Positions 61,195 to 64,000 of a DNA stretch of 64,000 nt are shown here, in pieces. The DNA comes from Streptomyces marispadix (GTDB lineage Bacteria > Actinomycetota > Actinomycetes > Streptomycetales > Streptomycetaceae), in assembly GCF_022524345.1 (NCBI RefSeq), contig NZ_JAKWJU010000002.1, forward strand, positions 2,666,001 through 2,730,000, in the 5' to 3' direction. A model generated the notes under the pieces. The model had not been told where the DNA came from. It saw only the letters and a list, made by a program, of their open reading frames with translations, and searched no databases. The position numbers and the translations under genes are program-made. How positions within the stretch are numbered: the first letter of the stretch is position 1; each line of letters opens with the position of its first letter.

Positions 61195-62186
61195 AACGCG
61201 TACCAGCGCACCGCCGCGTCGTCCCGCCTCAGCGACTCGACACGGCGGTCGAACTCCCGGCGCGCCGCCGGGTTCGCGGGGGCGTGCTGCGCCACCCAGG
61301 CGCAGGCCGCCGTCTCGCGTGCGCCGCGCAGCACCGCACAGCCCGGCCACTCCCGCACGTCCCAGCCGTAGGCCCGTACGAAGCCGGAGTAGGCCGCCTC
61401 GTCCAGCCCGTAACGGTCGAGGCTCAACGTGAGGACCACGAGGTCGTGCTCGCGCAGATCGTCGGAGAAGGTCTCCAGATCGACCAGCAGCGGGCCGTCC
61501 GGGCCGACATGGACGTTGCGGGGCAGTGCGTCGCCGTGCAGCGGGCCCGGCGGCAGTACGGGGGTCAACTCGGCCACGGCGGCGTCGAAGTCGTCACGTC
61601 GCGCCCGCAGATACGCCGCGTCCGCCGCGGGCACCGCGTCCCCAGCGAGCCGCAGCCAGCGCTCCACACCGGAGAGCAGATCGCGGCGCGGCAGCTCGAA
61701 CTCCGGTGTCTCCAGGGCGTGTACGAGCCGCAGCAGCACGGCGAGGTCCGCGGGTGTCGCCTCCCGTACGGGCTCGGGCAGACGCCGCCAGTAAGTCAGC
61801 GGATGGCCGTCCACGACGGTGACCTCGGGGCGGGCCGCGCGCACGGCGGGCACCCGCTGCTGCTCAAGCCAAGCGGCGACGCGCAGTTCGCGCTCGGCAC
61901 GGGCGAGGAGGGAAGGGTCGCGTCCGACGCGTACGACGAGCGGCTCCGGGGCGTGGGGCGGGTCCAGCGCGAACACCGCGTTCTCGCCGAGCGCCAGCAG
62001 CACCGCGTGCTCACCGGTCGCCGCGCCGACACCGGCCACCGCTTGCTCGTCGTGCCCGGCGTGCTCGTGCCCGGCGGCGGACGCGAGCAGTTCCCGCGCC
62101 CGCGCCTCGGTGAACGGCCGCGCCCCCGGCCGCCGATGGCTCTGCTGCTGCCGCCGCTGCTCCCCGTGCTCCGCGCCTTGCCCCAT
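61191..62186 (-). CDS. Aminoglycoside phosphotransferase-family kinase
   Basis: 331 residues. Kinase-like fold motifs are LVVRVGRD (Lys replaced), PPGPLHGDALPRNVHVGPDGPLLVDLETFS, corresponding to the HGDxxxxN Brenner motif and the metal-binding Asp. Relatives act on small molecules or choline-like substrates, and few confer resistance. Its stop overlaps the ATPase stop by 4 bp. The start at 62186 is chosen for the fold; the frame stays open upstream but with low-complexity sequence. Confidence 0.82.
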   Translation of the reverse strand: MGQGAEHGEQRRQQQSHRRPGARPFTEARARELLASAAGHEHAGHDEQAVAGVGAATGEHAVLLALGENAVFALDPPHAPEPLVVRVGRDPSLLARAERELRVAAWLEQQRVPAVRAARPEVTVVDGHPLTYWRRLPEPVREATPADLAVLLRLVHALETPEFELPRRDLLSGVERWLRLAGDAVPAADAAYLRARRDDFDAAVAELTPVLPPGPLHGDALPRNVHVGPDGPLLVDLETFSDDLREHDLVVLTLSLDRYGLDEAAYSGFVRAYGWDVREWPGCAVLRGARETAACAWVAQHAPANPAARREFDRRVESLRRDDAAVRWYAF

Positions 62187-62268
62187 CCGGGCAGCGTAGG
62201 CGGTGCCACGCCCGGTGCCCGGTTCGCACCCCGCGCCCCCGGGCCCGCTCCCCCATGCTCTTGGCGCC

Positions 62269-62913
62269 CTACTCGTAGTACGCGGCGTCCTCGTCCGGCA
62301 GCTCGAACGACCCGTACTCCGGCCGTCCCGCTCGTTCATAGGTGTGGATCGCGATGCCGGTGCCTGTCGTCATGGAGTCCTTGAGCCTCATCGCCGTCGG
62401 CAGCGCACCGTCCCCGAAGAGCCGTTCGCCGTTGCCGAGGACGACGGGATACGTCAGCAGATGGAAGACGTCGATGAGGTCGTGCGCCATGAGAGACCGG
62501 GCGAGTGCACCGCTGCCGTGGATCTGGAGTTCGCCCTCCGGCTGCTCCTTCTTCAGCTCGGCGATGCGCTCCGGGACGTTCTCGCCGAGCAGCGTGGTGT
62601 TGTACCAGTCGGCGGACGTGAGCGTCGTCGAAGCCACGTACTTCGGAAGGGTGTTGAGCTTGGTCGCGACCGGGTCGTCGGGGTCGGTGACGCGCGGCCA
62701 GTGCGCGGCGAAGATCTCATACGTACGGCGTCCCAGCACGAAGCCCTGGGCCTCGGCGAAGTTCCTGGAGATGAAGGTGCCCAGGTCGGCGTCCACATAG
62801 GGGACGACCCAGCCGCCCTGCTGGAAGCCGCCGGTGGTGTCCTCGTTGGGGCCGCCGGGCCCCTGCATGACGCCGTCCAGGGACAGGAACGTGGTGAGCG
62901 TGAGAGTAGTCAT
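62269..62913 (-). CDS. DHFR/RibD-C-fold reductase-like protein
   Basis: 214 residues. The N-terminus [21 protein letters not shown] and the later [57 protein letters not shown] are the family signature of DHFR-like RibD_C proteins. They probably bind NADPH; substrates are unknown. It is a single-gene unit ahead of the sacsin-like gene. Confidence 0.9.
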   Translation of the reverse strand: MTTLTLTTFLSLDGVMQGPGGPNEDTTGGFQQGGWVVPYVDADLGTFISRNFAEAQGFVLGRRTYEIFAAHWPRVTDPDDPVATKLNTLPKYVASTTLTSADWYNTTLLGENVPERIAELKKEQPEGELQIHGSGALARSLMAHDLIDVFHLLTYPVVLGNGERLFGDGALPTAMRLKDSMTTGTGIAIHTYERAGRPEYGSFELPDEDAAYYE

Positions 62914-63090
62914 GCGGAGGAGGACCGGCGGCCGGGGCGTAACTCATCGAGCCCGGCGGGGGATGCCGTACGGATGCGGTGCCGCGCGGATGCCCCACGG
63001 ACGCCGTACGGACGGCGCTTGAACAGCGCGCACGGACGGCGGACGGACCCCGCGGAGCCGGCTCGCGCCCGCTTCACCCGGCCCCGGCCG

Positions 63091-64000
63091 TCATTCGAAC
63101 CAGCGTGCCCGCTCCAGCTCCGCCACCCGCCCCGGGTCCTCCAGCAGCGCGGCCACCTCGAAGCGGCGGCCCCAGCGGCCCGCCGCCCACGCCAGACCCG
63201 CGGCGACGCCCTCCAGCGTCGCCGCGTGCAGCACGCCGTCCGAGGTGCGCCGCCACTCCACGTCCACGCCGTCCACGACCAGTTCGTCGTGTTCGTAGTA
63301 CGTGCGCGGCGCCTCCGGAAGCAGCAGACGCACGGCGTCCGGGACCTCCCGCTCCGTGCCCTCGCCGGAGGCCGCCGCGTCGATGCGTCCGGGCACCGTC
63401 TCGCTGAGCCGCCGCACCTCCAGCACCGCCGCCAGATCCGCGGCGTGCGCGGGAGGCACCGGCAGCAGCCGTCGGTCGCCCGCCGCGGGCACCAGATCGG
63501 GCGCGTCGGCGATCACGGCCTCGTCCCTCGGCACGACCTCGACGGCGCCCGTTCCGGCCCTTACGGCACACAACTCCTCGGGCAGCGTGACCTCTTCGGG
63601 GTCGAGCCGTGCCAACAGCCCGTAGAGACCGTGGAGCCGGGAGTGGTCCACCTCCGACTCGGGGTCGGCCAGGCGCCGCAGCAGCTCCGCCGCGCCGCCC
63701 GGCTCCTCCAGCAGCGCCGCCGCGGACGTGCGGATGCCGAGCGCCCGCAGCACCTCGGCGTCGCCGAACCCGGCGTCGGCCTCCTCGTACAGCCCCTCCA
63801 GCAGCGGATCGCCGCCTGCGGCGCGCAGCCCGGCGGGCCGCCGCCCGTCCAGTACGGGGTGGCCGCGCAGCCACCACGCGGTGTACGGGCGTACGGTCTC
63901 CGTCACGCCGCCGGGCAGCAGCACCCGTACGGGCTGGGTCAGCGCGTCCCGCAGCGGCGGACGCGCGAGCATCGCCAGCGCCTCCGGCCAGCAGTCGTCG
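63091..64000 (-). CDS. Sacsin N-terminal ATP-binding-like protein, C-terminal part
   Basis: 303 residues to the window edge, in frame and open at 64000 (reading DDCWPEALAM before MLARPPLR). The region LRDALTQPVRVLLPGG, TVRPYTAWWLRGHPVLDG, RAAGGDPLLEGLY, ALGIRTSAAALLEEPGGAAELLRRL resembles the C-terminal domains of the large streptomycete proteins with a HSP90-like/sacsin N-terminal ATPase. The ATPase module itself lies outside. Its role is unknown. Confidence 0.72.
   Translation of the reverse strand, partial: DDCWPEALAMLARPPLRDALTQPVRVLLPGGVTETVRPYTAWWLRGHPVLDGRRPAGLRAAGGDPLLEGLYEEADAGFGDAEVLRALGIRTSAAALLEEPGGAAELLRRLADPESEVDHSRLHGLYGLLARLDPEEVTLPEELCAVRAGTGAVEVVPRDEAVIADAPDLVPAAGDRRLLPVPPAHAADLAAVLEVRRLSETVPGRIDAAASGEGTEREVPDAVRLLLPEAPRTYYEHDELVVDGVDVEWRRTSDGVLHAATLEGVAAGLAWAAGRWGRRFEVAALLEDPGRVAELERARWFE

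Overview
The window is about 72% G+C, gene-dense and uses strong GC-third-position codons throughout. Several markers point to a Streptomyces or close streptomycete relative: a DmdR1-type iron regulator with all metal ligands, an NsdA-like TPR regulator, mycothiol-linked DinB-fold proteins, a DasR-type operator, a LexA-type box, many TetR/MarR/ECF regulators and a TTA codon in a small secreted-peptide gene. No rRNA, tRNA, CRISPR array, insertion sequence, prophage or recognisable biosynthetic gene cluster was seen. It reads as ordinary chromosome with a few decayed genes.

Layout. 1-620: the end of a DNHSPI-repeat protein and a TTA-containing secreted peptide ending in a related motif, closed by a perfect 17-bp terminator. 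744-5726: secreted and membrane proteins, a VOC protein and an AfsK-like Ser/Thr kinase with a beta-propeller. 6510-13479: TetR, a flavin monooxygenase-like enzyme, an NAD(P)H quinone reductase, and two GlxA-type regulators flanking an MFS exporter. 13531-17556: a signalling block with an RsbW-like ATPase, a STAS antagonist, an ECF-type sigma factor and a zinc-finger/MDMPI fusion that overlaps it. 17719-23932: purU, a conserved hypothetical, a Pro-rich membrane protein, an NsdA-like regulator and a frameshifted alpha/beta hydrolase under a LexA-like box.

24930-31051: dmdR1, a SIS-domain sugar isomerase under a DasR-type operator, a PAS-GAF protein, an orphan 12-codon ORF with a 16-nt perfect match to the 16S rRNA 3' end, pdxH and a second citrate synthase. 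31149-31623: a scar where the 3' parts of a MerR (TioE-like) regulator and a UvrA-like gene face away from each other without their 5' halves. 31634-33190: an SSS symporter behind two AT-rich palindromes. 33604-43071: one leftward operon of the Atu/Liu type (DinB-fold protein, AtuA, biotin carboxylase pair, acyl-CoA dehydrogenase, enoyl-CoA hydratase, TetR), with a TetR-type palindrome at its head.

43278-49894: a large FAD/Fe-S oxidoreductase, two DUF1990-like proteins around a small membrane protein, and serC. 49988-56997: a membrane-anchored propeller protein, an aldo/keto reductase, a 29-residue membrane peptide, thpR, an MFS exporter with a MarR regulator, an RHH-like protein, a doubly deleted NCS2 permease and a DUF2530 protein. 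57192-64000: an ABM-fold protein, an ANTAR protein directly upstream of a CtpE-like P-type ATPase, a phosphotransferase, a DHFR-fold protein and the end of a large sacsin-like protein.

The parts most likely to be under-described are the DNHSPI/HSP peptide pair, the orphan ultra-Shine-Dalgarno transcript at 28425-28650, and the sigma factor with its zinc-finger/MDMPI fusion partner.
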